A stretch of 64,000 nucleotides of DNA, taken from NCBI RefSeq assembly GCF_036669915.1, contig NC_089314.1, forward strand, positions 29,495,592 through 29,559,591, in the 5' to 3' direction. Origin of the DNA: Pocillopora verrucosa (taxonomy: Eukaryota; Cnidaria; Anthozoa; Scleractinia; Pocilloporidae). The notes under the pieces were generated by a model that ran no database searches, was not told the origin of the DNA, and worked only from the letters and a program-made list of their open reading frames with translations. Positions 32,001 through 43,334 of this stretch are shown here, one piece after another (the first letter of the stretch is position 1; each line of letters begins with the position of its first letter). Position numbers and translations under genes: made by a program.

Positions 32001-35000
32001 ACAGCTGCCTTTTATCCATGGAGTAATTTTGCTAAAAAATTTTGGCGAATCTAAGCAAAAACGAACCACTAGTCACAAGACTTCCGCAATAGAAATTAGT
32101 TATGATAAAGTTCAGGGAAAATTTGTCTAACTTTTTTTTTTATAAAGTAACGAAGCAGTAAAAACTCTGTACTGACCGACCAGTCACCCAAAGGAATATG
32201 TATCCTTCGTCTTGAAGGGAGGGAACGTCTAGCTTGCGCATTTCCTCGTCTGACATAGTACCATACGGTAACTAGAAAAAGAACGAACTGTTACCCATCC
32301 GAGCCTTAAAAAGTCTCACTCATTTAAAACAAGAAACACGATCATCAATTCAGAAAAAGAAAATCCAAGGAATGGTATGTCCGATTTTGTTGGTGGTAAC
32401 CCAACGTTTGCGATCATAGCGGACTGAATTGCCTCCTAGCAAATCTTTTGCCTTTTAAATTCACCCAGTAAATGCTTTACTACTCAACGGTCTGCATGGA
32501 AAGCAGGACATATGCGTGCGTGTCTTGGAACATACATGTGAATGCGTATGAGATGAAAAATGTCGTTTTATGTTTTTATGTCCAAGTCCAAATCACTGTA
32601 ACTTGATATTTATACTCTTTCTTTAAAGTTACAGAGGTCACAGTGATTTCAAACGAGTGGATAACCAGAAAAAAAGGACAAATGAAATACGGCATGTACC
32701 TCCATGTGTATATCCCAAGGAGGATCGGCCATGACCACAGAGAATTTGCCCAGCACCGTCATATCAAAATACCTCATGTCACACTGAATCCACTAAAATG
32801 AAGACAATACACCACTAGTCTTGGAAAATTAGTGCAAGGAATTTGCAATTACGTAAACATCCTCGTATTCTAAAGAATGATTCAACCCATTTGATTCATT
32901 TATCATAAAACCAAGCTCTGCCTGGAAAAGACCCAAGCTTAAATGTAATATAGCTCGTGAAAGAAGGTATAGAGGCTACGGAAGCCATTTATTCAAACCC
33001 GGGCTTCGTCATCCACAAAACCTGTCATAAACGGGCCAACGCTAATTAATGTCCCAGTTTTGCCTTCCCAAATTACATGTGACAAGAGCCTGCATTCAGT
33101 GGACACCTTTACTAAGCATGCGAATCAACAGGATTTTTTATGTCGTAGGAAAACTTTGCAGTTTTAAAGCCAAATTCCGCTCAGGTAATTACTGGATTTA
33201 CAGCGTACTAGATCAGATGTTTTGACAAGATGAACCAGTGACAAACTACTCGGCAAAATGCGTCTGCACCTTGTTAACAACCCTATTTTCATCTCAGCAA
33301 TTCACCCTAACAGATCATTCAAATAAATGATTTCACAAGTAGTCAATCATATATGCGATGAACGCTGTAACAGACTGGGCAATTTACTAGAACTAACAAG
33401 AAAATGGGCACCCTGTGTTAAGTAGACACCAGCAAGGGTTTCGTAGATGTCCGTTTCATCAGGGTTTACAACGAAAACAAGCCACATGAAAGCAAATGGG
33501 AAAAGATGACATTACCGTCCTGTTCTAAAGAATTCATTACATCTCACAATGCAGGTGACACAGCAAAAGACATCCCTCTTACCTGAGGTGGATAGAGTAT
33601 CACTCGGTTTTCTTCCTCTGCGGTTTTTGTTAAAGATGCCTCCAATGAAAAAAAAAAACCCGAATCAACTAATTATTGGTTACAAAGGAAGGAAAAAAGG
33701 CACGGGAAAAAAGGTTATTTTGTCACTTATTCTATTCAATAGTTAATTGTTTAATTAATATCAATTACATATATCTCCATTGTTCACATTTTCACTCTTC
33801 AAAGAAAATTGTAATCAGATTCCATTGCAGGAAAGAAGAACCTACTAAAATCCCCTCCCCCCCCCCCAACGGGTGGCTTTTTAAGCAACAAACTATCTGA
33901 GAGGCATGGGTTCCAATCCCATTAAAGCCTAAATTTCGTCAGGATTCTTATCTGAAATTTCTTTAATTTTAAATAATGCTCACTTGAGAGGATTACTTCC
34001 TGTTTATCATTTGCAGGTTGGAAGATATCATTTACCTCTGTATCATTTATTCGTTAAAAGTAGGACCCACAATTCATCTTGCTCACAATGTAAATGTTTG
34101 GTAGAACTTTTCCTTCACTGATTTCTTCCACATTTCTTTCCTCGAAATTCTATGGTTTAGTGTTATTTGTAACCAAGATTGTTCAGTGATGTGAAAGCCA
34201 ATGAACAAAGTGGTAAACCAAGTATACCTTTTCTTCTTTTCTCTTGTCTTTTTCTTTCTCTTCCTTATTCAACTCAACATCACTGTAATCAACCTTGTAA
34301 TGAACATACTGACAAAGACAAAAAAGTTTTCTTAAACAAAAAAAGAAAAAAAAAAGACAAGTTGAAATAGAAAAGCATGAAAGGGGCTTCAATCCCATCC
34401 AAAGAGAAAAGGAAAAAGAAAATAGACTCAGTGCATGAGACTCAAATTAAATCCTGCAGGCCTGCAAGATCACAGGCGATGTGTTCTTTGGAAAAAGACA
34501 CACATCTTTTTCTGTGCCTTCATCTCTCCCAATCAAAATTAACAAATCAAGGGTGTTAAAATATTGTTAGAAAGCCTTGTCAAATGGGTAAAGTGCAATT
34601 GGTTATATCACTTGTGTGCATGTGGTACTGGATATTAAAGCTCATTCAGTTTTGGGTCACTGACCAAAGTGATCTCATGAACCACACTCATACCACTGAT
34701 GCCAAAAGACTACTCCTTATTTGCCTGTGATGATAACTTCCACTCAGTTTGTTGACATGTCAGTCACTACTACTGACAAGCCCTTTTCAAGAGAACACTT
34801 GCCCAGATGAAGAGACTACATGATTAAATGGTACTCCCAGGTTAAAGGCATTAACCCTTAAAGCAATTTATATTCAAATTTACTACCCTCAAGCTTGACT
34901 TTTTTTCAAATTAATAACTCAAAGTATTGCCAGTTATCCAGGAAAGACTCTCACCTTGCAAGTATCCATATGAAAACATGTATTGAGAAATGAGCAATCT

Positions 35001-38000
35001 CCAAGAGATTCTAAGTAAACAAAAGTTATATTCAAACTCTTTCTCTTCCGACAATGTCACTTACACACAAAATAATTTTTTCAAAAAAAGTTTAGTCTTG
35101 ATAACAAGTGAACTTACCATCCGTATGCTTCTGAATAATTTTTCGAAAATGAACCTAGTAATGAGAGATATTGGCATGTTGGTAAAAAGGCAAGAAGTAA
35201 GAAAACGAATGGCACACAACATTATAAGCTCACCTTCCTACAAGGTTGACCTCTGGGATTGTTCTTCCTGCAGTCTTCTCTTGTTCCATGATCGCAGAAC
35301 TCATGCACAAATGCTCCTCCTTGAGACTTGAACTTTTCAACTGTAGATTGTTCCTGCAAAATTTAAGAATTTACAACTGTTACTCACAACTAGATTAAGC
35401 GATCTAGGTAATTAACGGAAAAGGAAAAAAGGATTTTCAAGGCTCTAAACCTATAATGAGTGGCAAAAGTAGATGATATGCCTTACTTACTTAGTGTTCA
35501 ACAATCCTACACTCAACATAATGAAGAAAAATCTTGTAATTCATCTCTAATAAGTTACTCTCCAGTCTCCCCTTCCCCCTAACAATTTTGTCTGATATAT
35601 GTGACCATTTTGTACCACCATGTAACATTGAAATGGGGGAGGGGGAGATAAAGGTAATTTAATAGGAAAAAATTCAAAATTATTAGAGCATACCAACACT
35701 TTACCACTCATTGTATACTCAATGATTTGAGCAAAATAAATGTACTGAGCTCTTAAATAATTCAGATGTTAGGCCACAATTTACTATAGATTTTGTTTTT
35801 GGAACCCTTCAACAACTTAATTTTTATCAACTTTCATAGAAAGACAATTTGATGTTTTCTATACTTTGCTTAGATTTTTTTGGGTAACATTTGTTAACAA
35901 AAGTTTTACTAGTTGTGCAGTTTTTGCATTTTATGTTATGAAGTTTAAGCTATAAACATTTTTTCATAAATTATAAAGAACAAATTATTTCAAAATTTAA
36001 AAGAAAATGTTGCCAAGGTCTCAACTGGTATACACTGTAGCTTGCAACCATTCACAATGAAGTCTTCAAATATGTCCAATAATTCTGTTGCTCACAGTAT
36101 CCTCACTTTCTTGTGGTAAACTACAGAATATCTGACTTAACACTTGAATTTTCCTTGTAGATTCACTTTTCTTAAGGCTTGTGTGCATAACAATAAAACA
36201 CAAGTTGCTTTTAGGATGTTCCATGGTAAGCCAATTTTAAAAGTGCTACTCGACTGGTATACAAACAATGGATGCTCAATATTAATCAGGTAGAATGAAA
36301 GGTATGTTATAATATTGTTTAAGAAGAGCAAGACATGGCTCTTACCTACATCATTTTCAGTGTTTTTTTCTTTTTCTTTTAAGTAGATGACAGTCTGCCT
36401 CTATTCCCTTACCTTATGTGAAGGTACATTCAGAAGATCCAAAATTTCTTCTCCAACTTTTTTACTCTACACAGAAAGACATATATTGAGTCAAATTCAA
36501 AAGTATATGAAAAAATAAGGAAATATCAAACATTGCTCACATATTTTCAATCTTTCCTTACTTGTATTTGCTGGATAACTTCAGTTAAAAATACAAAGAC
36601 AAAAAAAAAAGCTTCAAGTATTTCTAGGTTAATTGTTATGAATTATTTTTTCTTGTAAATTATCCAAGTTTGATCCCCAGAAGGTTGGTCTCAATGCAGT
36701 GAAAAAAAAAAACCACACACACCCACACCACAAATTGTTATGATATTTAACACTCAACAAAGTTACTTTGATTAAGTGAGACAAAGAGGCATATCATAAT
36801 TTCTCACTTCCATCTCTTTCATGGTTGGCATTGATAGGAGACTCTGAAAATGGGAAAAAGGAGAAATATCAAATTGTTACAAGCAAGTTGACTACCAAAA
36901 AACCAAGTAACCCTATTACAGGAAACAACAATTCAAGGGGAACAAAGTGATATCTACAAAGATGAAAATAATAGGGGTCAGTATCAAAAATGTTTACATG
37001 GAAAGAGAGGTCATCTCCATCGAAGCACTAGCTTCCTTTGGGACTTCTTGTGGAATAAATGGGTGACTTTTTTTTAATGCAAGTTGGTATACCTCCATGA
37101 GCAGTTCAAACCAAGATAATTATTGAATAATCCAAAAATTTATCACTTTTCAAATAAGTTTATAAGACTACAGCAAAGCTGCACAAAAATGTGATGCTGA
37201 CACAAGTTGACGTCAGGTTGTCACATAATTGGTTACATTTGCTAAAAACACTTTTTGTCTGCATGCATGTTAACAAAACCTCTATGTAATAGTGTTGTCT
37301 GATCATCTGGATGAGTGTAGTCCTAAAAAGGACTGTTTTCTGTAGTGGTAACTGATGTTTCAACAACCTAAGCAGAGGTCATTGTCATTGTCAAGAGAAT
37401 AGTTGTTGTCAGTCAAATGTTCTAAGTCTGATTCATATAAACTAATTGGCCAGTTTTGCAGTAATGTTATTGTCTAATGTTATTGATGTGATAAAACTCA
37501 AGTGGGGTAAGTTGGTTGAATGGCTGACCACAGATTTAACCCTTTAACTCCTATGAGTGACCAAGACAGAATTTCTCCTTACAATATTAATATAATATCA
37601 ACCAGATAAGTGACTAGAATAAAGAAAAATTTCAATTTGGGGATAATTAGTTGATCCAATACTAAATCCTCAGAACTAACATTATAAGAACTGTATGGTT
37701 GACAGTAGGGAGAATTACAAATTTGATATGGGAGTTTAAGGGTTAACAAACGAATAATACAAAATAAAAGGAACGGCTTGCATTTCTAAGACTTGAGCAT
37801 TCATATGTAAGCTAGAGTAAAATATGAGAAGCTTACACTTGTAGACTCAATTCATGATTCAATAATTTGAAATCTGAATCTGTTAGCATAAATCAAAGTT
37901 TAAAAATTAATCTACTTTCTGAATGGCCAATGGGTGGCAGTGTCACTCCAAATTTTACCACATGTTTGGGAAATCTCTCGCAAATTAAATCTTGTTTCCT

Positions 38001-41000
38001 TATTGTATACCAAAATTTTTAGGTGGTGTTGTGATTCAATACAAAACGAGGCAGCATAAAAGAATTGAAACTAGGAATAATTGAGACTCTAGACTCCCAA
38101 AACCATAGATGATACAGTATACTTACAGAGACTGATTCAAGGGACAGTTCATTATCAAAAGTTGATTTTACTGCCTTACTTAAGCTAAAACACTAGTCTT
38201 ACCTCAAGGTCATCAGCTGATTCAATTCTTGGTTTTGTTTGTGCAATGATTGGTGATGACACTGGATTGCTGGAATCGCTGAGAAGAGAAAAAAAAAACA
38301 GTCAGAGTTGAATATTTTTTCCTGCTTGATTTTCCATAAATCAGCTGTAAGTAAATCTGGGATGAAAGGGCTTGTGACAAAGTAATCATAATGATGTCAA
38401 AAATCAAATAAAATATTCAAAGACATAAGTGATGAGATTAAAAAAAAAAAGGCCAGAATCATGAAATCATTGCCTGTAACAAACAGAGAGTCACGCATAC
38501 ATGAGATAAATCATAATTCAGACAGACAATGGTACTTGTATGTTAAAATTAACAAGTGGATACAAACAATATAATTGAAAATTTGAGCAGGCATATCGTT
38601 GACTAACTTTTCTCTTTTCCTCTTCTTTGAATTTGATTTATCTTCTACAAAGAAATGGAAAATCAGAAAATCAGCTTCCTTTATGATGTAAACTAACCAG
38701 CACATGAATCAATATAAAATGCATTATTCAACCATAAGGAAAATAATTTTGTGTAGTGTAATAAGTTTTTGGAAGTGCACTTCATCACCAATCAGTCCTC
38801 AGCACACAGAGTTAGCTGGTATGGACAAAAAGGTCATTATTACACCTCTTTCATTAAATTGTTAAAGATACCAACAGAAATAGCAAAATGATTCACATGT
38901 CATTCGTAGTGAGAGAAATATATAAACTGATAAATAATGATAATAAAACTGAGTGGAGTGCAATTTGGTCTGAAATCATATGCATGATTTCAAGATCAAA
39001 TGAACAAGCAGCATGAGTTTGATCTGAAATCACAAGTATGATTTCAAACCAAAATTGCACAACACAAAGTGCAATTACCACTAAATTACATTCATTTGAA
39101 GTTGCAAAATTCAGTTGCCTAATACAATATTTTTTAAACTGTAAAAACATTTTATTGATCCAGTATATTTAACTAGTTTGTAAAAAGTTGCAAATTAAAG
39201 TTGTCTTTCATCTTCCCACAATTTGATTGATTTCTTTAAACAAGCTTTGAAATTTGATTCATTGTTGTGTTTTAATAAAGCTGTCTCATTGGCTGAGAAA
39301 AAGATGCAATTTAGAACATGAAATGGTGCAATTTGTGAATAAATCACATTGTTGAGTGCCAATCAGATTGCAAGGATCACAAGTGATTTCAAAATGGATG
39401 TAATAAAGAGAAAAAAAAACTTATCCATTAAAAAAACAGTACCTTTGGTGGGAAAATTTCTACGAACAGCATCTATCTGGTAAGAAAACAAAAGAGTTTC
39501 CCAAACCAAGATGTTAAACAAACAAGAGAAAAAAGGAATTAAAGAAAGGCAGATTACAGTATACAGATACCCATACATCACTCAGGTGAAGCCAAGTAAA
39601 ATGTGATCTTGTGACAGTCATGGTGAGAAGTCAACCAAATCAAACAGAAAACATGAAAAACCTGTGATGGAATGTTAACCCTGTACATCCTAACATCAGT
39701 ATTCACATTCTCCACACTGTTCTCTATACATTTCCTTAGGTGCTAACAAGGAGAATTTGTGCAACAATCAAGCGCTTCTTCAGTTGGTGATCATTTCTTT
39801 AATTCTTGTGATCTTAATGTTTAAATATGGGGTGATTTTCTAGGGAGAAATTGTATACTGGTCACTCTTAGGGGTTTAAATGAGGGCTAAAGAGTGAAAG
39901 AGACAAAGGAGAAGGAGGAAGGTGAGAATAGCAGTTATGTTAATCTGCAACACAGTGCAGCTGAGAGCTGTAGGAAAAGGCAATTTTCCTTTTAAATGGA
40001 CATAAACTTTTAACTGGCAATGACAAAGAAAATTGTCCTAAACCTCAAAGGAGTTGTTTTCCCTTAGTGGTGCAATTTATCAAATATAACTGGCACAGCC
40101 TCATTCCAAAATACCTTCAGATGGTTTGTAGTTGTAACTATTGTACAAGTGTTTCCATCAGGTGAAGTCCCATGTTTAATACTGAAGAAAAAAAAAACAA
40201 AAACACACAGCTCAGCTTTATCTTAAAATGTCAGAATTAAATGAATAGTAACCATGATGTCGATCACAATCCATGGCTGACATCATTGTTATAACGTGCA
40301 CTTTTAAACAATATTGACTTTTAAATATTTCAGGAAGATCATTCCTATTCCCAATCACTGATCTGGTTCATGTGGTGTGTAAGGATTAAAATATATATGA
40401 GATTATGCACTTGCCAAATGATTTGTAAGAGTTGTATATGGTCTCATTAACATGTAATTTTGAGACTATGATTGGCTGAGGTATCAACAATAACAATAAC
40501 AATATAACAATATCTTTTATGAAGGAAATGAGGTAACAGCTTTAACCTTATAAAGTCCTGAACAGCAAACTTGTGAAGCAGGCTCTCTACTGCTGTGTGG
40601 GAAATACTGTTCTCATCCTGCTTTGCCACCAAATCAAAGGAAAACAAAAACATATTTTCAGTGCCTAAGAAAATGATCAACAAATTCAATGCTTTGTTGT
40701 CTTGGCAAGTTTATATTGAATATAATGTACATTTACACATATATCTTCACAGGAAGATAGTTTCCATTGCTTTATCATTTACTAGACAATCAACAGCATC
40801 AGCTGGCATTGGTGACAAACTTGATCCACAGTATGAAACTAAGAAAAGGTCAACCCATTAATAACGTCTGATGAATGAAAGAAGCATGTCTTAATAGTCT
40901 GACAGAAATTTCAATACAGGGATCATTATTGGGTACAAAAGGAAAGAAAAATACTCTTTTTAATTATTACGAGCATACATGTACCAGTAAGTTTTGTTTT

Positions 41001-43152
41001 TTGATTCTATAGCAAAAGACCAATTGTTTTTTTAATCTATACAAATGACCAAACAGAATTCTGATTAAAGCCTATAACTATAAGAAAATGGAACAGAAAG
41101 AAAGTGAAATGCCACAAACAAAAATCTGTATATTAATTGGTTTTCTTTTCAGTGGTGTGACATTAACCCTTTAACTCCCAAGATTTCACGAGTAATTCTC
41201 CTTACTGTCTGCTATACAATTTATGTGATGATAGTTTGGAGAATATGGAATTGGATCAACCAATAATCCCCTAATTGATATTTTCGTTACTCTCATCACT
41301 TGTCTGCTTGATATCATACTGATAATGTAAGGAGAAATTCTGTCTTGGTCACTAGTGGGACTTAAAGGGTTAATGGTAAATTGAGATCAGACAATGCTTT
41401 GCAGGGATTTCTATTTTACACCTGAGTTGTTAAAGTGTGCTGATGTTCTCATGGTTTCAGGTAGTAGTGGAAAATTACTAAATATATACATAACAGTGAA
41501 AATGAATGTATCAACACAGCAAATGATAAAAAATAAATAAGCAAACAGGATTTTCTGATCTTTCAAAAGATTTCAGTCCAACACTGCAAATAATTTAACA
41601 ATCTTAATGGATCTACATCCCAATTTGACCCTTTTTTAGCTAATTATTAAAAAAATTAATTGAACAAAGGTAATTACTTCTGGAAAATTGCCTTGCTTGT
41701 CTGACCAGATTTCAATTTTACCTTAGTTCATTTTTTCATTAAAAGATTAGAAAATTTACCCACTTGAGGGAAGAAGAAAAGTCAACCGAGGACATAGTTG
41801 AATTATAAAGAGCAGTCACAGGTCAGTTGATCAAAGATTTAAGATAGGTTTACAGCAGAGGGATTGACAAGAAGGCAAAACAAACATTTGTACATGTACA
41901 CTTAAACAATCATGTGACCACTTTAAGAACTATTTAAGCAAACTTTGGTAAACATAATATAATGGTGCTTGACCAAATTTTAGAAACACTTCAGTTGTGG
42001 ACAAGACTAGTGAAATGCTTACCTCCGTGGAAAGAGAATTTGTCAGTTGAACAGAATCTATTGGGAAAGTTAAGGAAGGATCACACAGACACTCGAGAAG
42101 ATTGTTTTCCAGCAAAGGATCCACTTTTAAAACTTTATCAGCCTGTTTATTTGCACTAGAAGACTGATCTGTTGGGATGGACTCTGTTCTATCTGGTTGA
42201 GGTGCATCAGTACCTAATAAACAAATAGTAAGCAGTTACTAAGGTGAAAATGTTAATTTTTAATTTAAGTTTACTGAAACAGCCCTTTTTCAAATCTTTC
42301 TGTTCTAAACAGCAATGTTTGCATATATAGGTACTTAGTATTGCAGAAATTCAGGATCTAAACTTTCCAAGTAATAATTTTTGTAATTACAAGAAAAATT
42401 GTTGCACAAGCATACTAAATTTCACACTTGTGACATTGGTTCATTTTCTAAACCCTGGAAGGAATTGACAGGTCATATATCTGAGTCAAGAAAGCAAACT
42501 TACAAGTACCCTTGATAAAATCTTTTAACAAATCAACAAGGGGTCTCAGTAATTCTAATCTAAACAAAAAGTAAAATCCTGCTAAGTAGTTTTCTCTTGT
42601 GTCCTAATATACACTAGGCCATGAAACGTAAATGAACAAGCAATCAAGGAGTCTTCTTGACAATAAGACTACATGTTTAACTGGATCAGAGACAAAACTC
42701 CTGAGGAGGAGGGGGTGCAAATTAATTGGGGATCAAGTTTTCACAAAGTATTCATTTCAGTAAAGTGCACCTGCATCTCTATAAAGCTCTGCTTTTAATA
42801 TCCTCGTTCTTTCAACGTTTCTTCCTGTTTGTTTCCGGTGATTAAATCTGATTATGGTGCATGCTGGATAAATATAATAATAGTAGACCAATCCCTCCCC
42901 CCCCCAACCCCTCTAATTTCCGTAGCTCTCCGCTCTCGATAAATAAACACTCTCCTAACTTGAACCTTTCTCAGTTTCTCTCTGAGGTTCGAGTGTAAAT
43001 CAAGAACTGACGTCTCAAGTCCTTACATCACCTGATGAATCATTGTCTTCTACACCTCTTCCTTGGCGATCCCTCATTCGCCGTTGAAGACGATCACGAA
43101 ATCTTTCCTGACGGCGCTTGTGTTCTTGGATCTCGGTCCACGTGTCGGACAT
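29055..43152 (-). CDS. METTL3: METTL3, catalytic subunit of the mRNA N6-adenosine methyltransferase
   Basis: METTL3 with METTL14 transfers methyl from SAM to adenosines in nuclear mRNA. Twenty-two exons join in frame to 549 residues (vertebrate about 580): 43152-43032, 42213-42023, 40620-40547, 40181-40115, 39476-39443, 38644-38608, 38278-38203, 36843-36808, 36466-36413, 35353-35234, 35154-35118, 35010-34955, 34308-34228, 33615-33583, 32792-32700, 32271-32177, 31880-31842, 31329-31221, 31144-31079, 30715-30640, 29613-29577, 29172-29055. Visible are the family N-terminus ([12 protein letters not shown]), a leader helix ([14 protein letters not shown]), a KKRKRE nuclear signal, two CCCH fingers ([29 protein letters not shown]), the DPPW catalytic motif (residues 362-365), [26 protein letters not shown] and a C-terminal [14 protein letters not shown] block. 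All catalytic elements appear intact. Confidence 0.96.
29307..29463. repeat. Probable MITE remnant in the last METTL3 intron
   Basis: ATACCACACAG near the left end and CGTGTGGTATATAC at the right form imperfect inverted ends. The right part has CCAATCAGCGCGCGCG, close to the CCAATCAGAGCGCGCG seen at 2377. It lies between METTL3 exons 22 and 21. Confidence 0.45.
29828..30449. mobile_element. Non-autonomous DNA transposon with AGGGC-type terminal repeats
   Basis: The left end AGGGCTTGTTTACATGG and the reverse complement of the right end (AGGGCCTGTCTTCATGG) are matching terminal inverted repeats. Inside, GGTAACC/GGGGTGACCC words recur in sub-terminal positions near both ends. About 620 bases long with no transposase. 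It lies in the METTL3 intron between exons 21 and 20. Confidence 0.6.
36692..36734. repeat. A-run plus CA-rich microsatellite in a METTL3 intron
   Basis: A run of A residues is followed by ACCACACACACCCACACCAC, an interrupted CA repeat on the plus strand. Confidence 0.6.
37270..37450. repeat. Dispersed repeat with paired TAGTCCTAAAAAGGACTG core
   Basis: TAGTCCTAAAAAGGACTG and TGATGTTTCAACAACCT match the organisation near 50250-50400 (TAGTCCTGGAAGGACTG). The GTTGTTGAAACATCAG read on the minus strand resembles the GAAAC..TCAG core of the element at 61515. A retroelement remnant is likely. Confidence 0.4.
37536..37746 (+). mobile_element. 211-bp MITE, family 1
   Basis: It has inverted ends TTAACCCTTTAACTCC and the reverse complement of GGGAGTTTAAGGGTTAA. 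The interior (GACCAAGACAGAATTTCTCC, TTGATCCAAT, GGGAGAATTAC) matches the copy at 41163-41373 in opposite orientation. Both are exactly 211 bases long. No coding capacity. Confidence 0.85.
39675..39880 (+). mobile_element. MITE-like repeat, family 2
   Basis: It starts TTAACCCTGTACATCCTAAC and ends GGTCACTCTTAGGGG. Strongly similar in order to 56473-56680 and, more weakly, 519-712. It lies in a METTL3 intron between exons 5 and 4. Confidence 0.75.
41163..41373 (-). mobile_element. 211-bp MITE, family 1, inverted copy
   Basis: TTAACCCTTTAACTCCC opens and TTAAAGGGTTAA closes it. Its reverse complement aligns through most of its length to 37536-37746. It lies in the METTL3 intron between exons 3 and 2. 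Confidence 0.85.
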
Positions 43153-43334
43153 TCTATCGTTTCACTGAAATGAAGGATACTGGAGGGAAAAGGATGTAAA
43201 GGGTATTCAGAGTAGTCAGTTGTTAGCCAGAGCCAGAGGAAAAAAAGATAATGCACGCGACCTTAGGAACCTGGCTATTAACATTTGATGCTAAGTGTCC
43301 AAGCCTTGTATTTGAAAAGTAGGCTGTACAAGTC
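43153..43334. promoter_or_regulatory. Bidirectional promoter region between METTL3 and RIC8
   Basis: Only 182 bases separate the METTL3 start codon (minus strand, 43152) from the RIC8 start codon (plus strand, 43335). Neither strand has an obvious TATA box. A short divergent spacer of this kind is typical of housekeeping gene pairs, so shared control is likely, though not shown. Confidence 0.75.
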
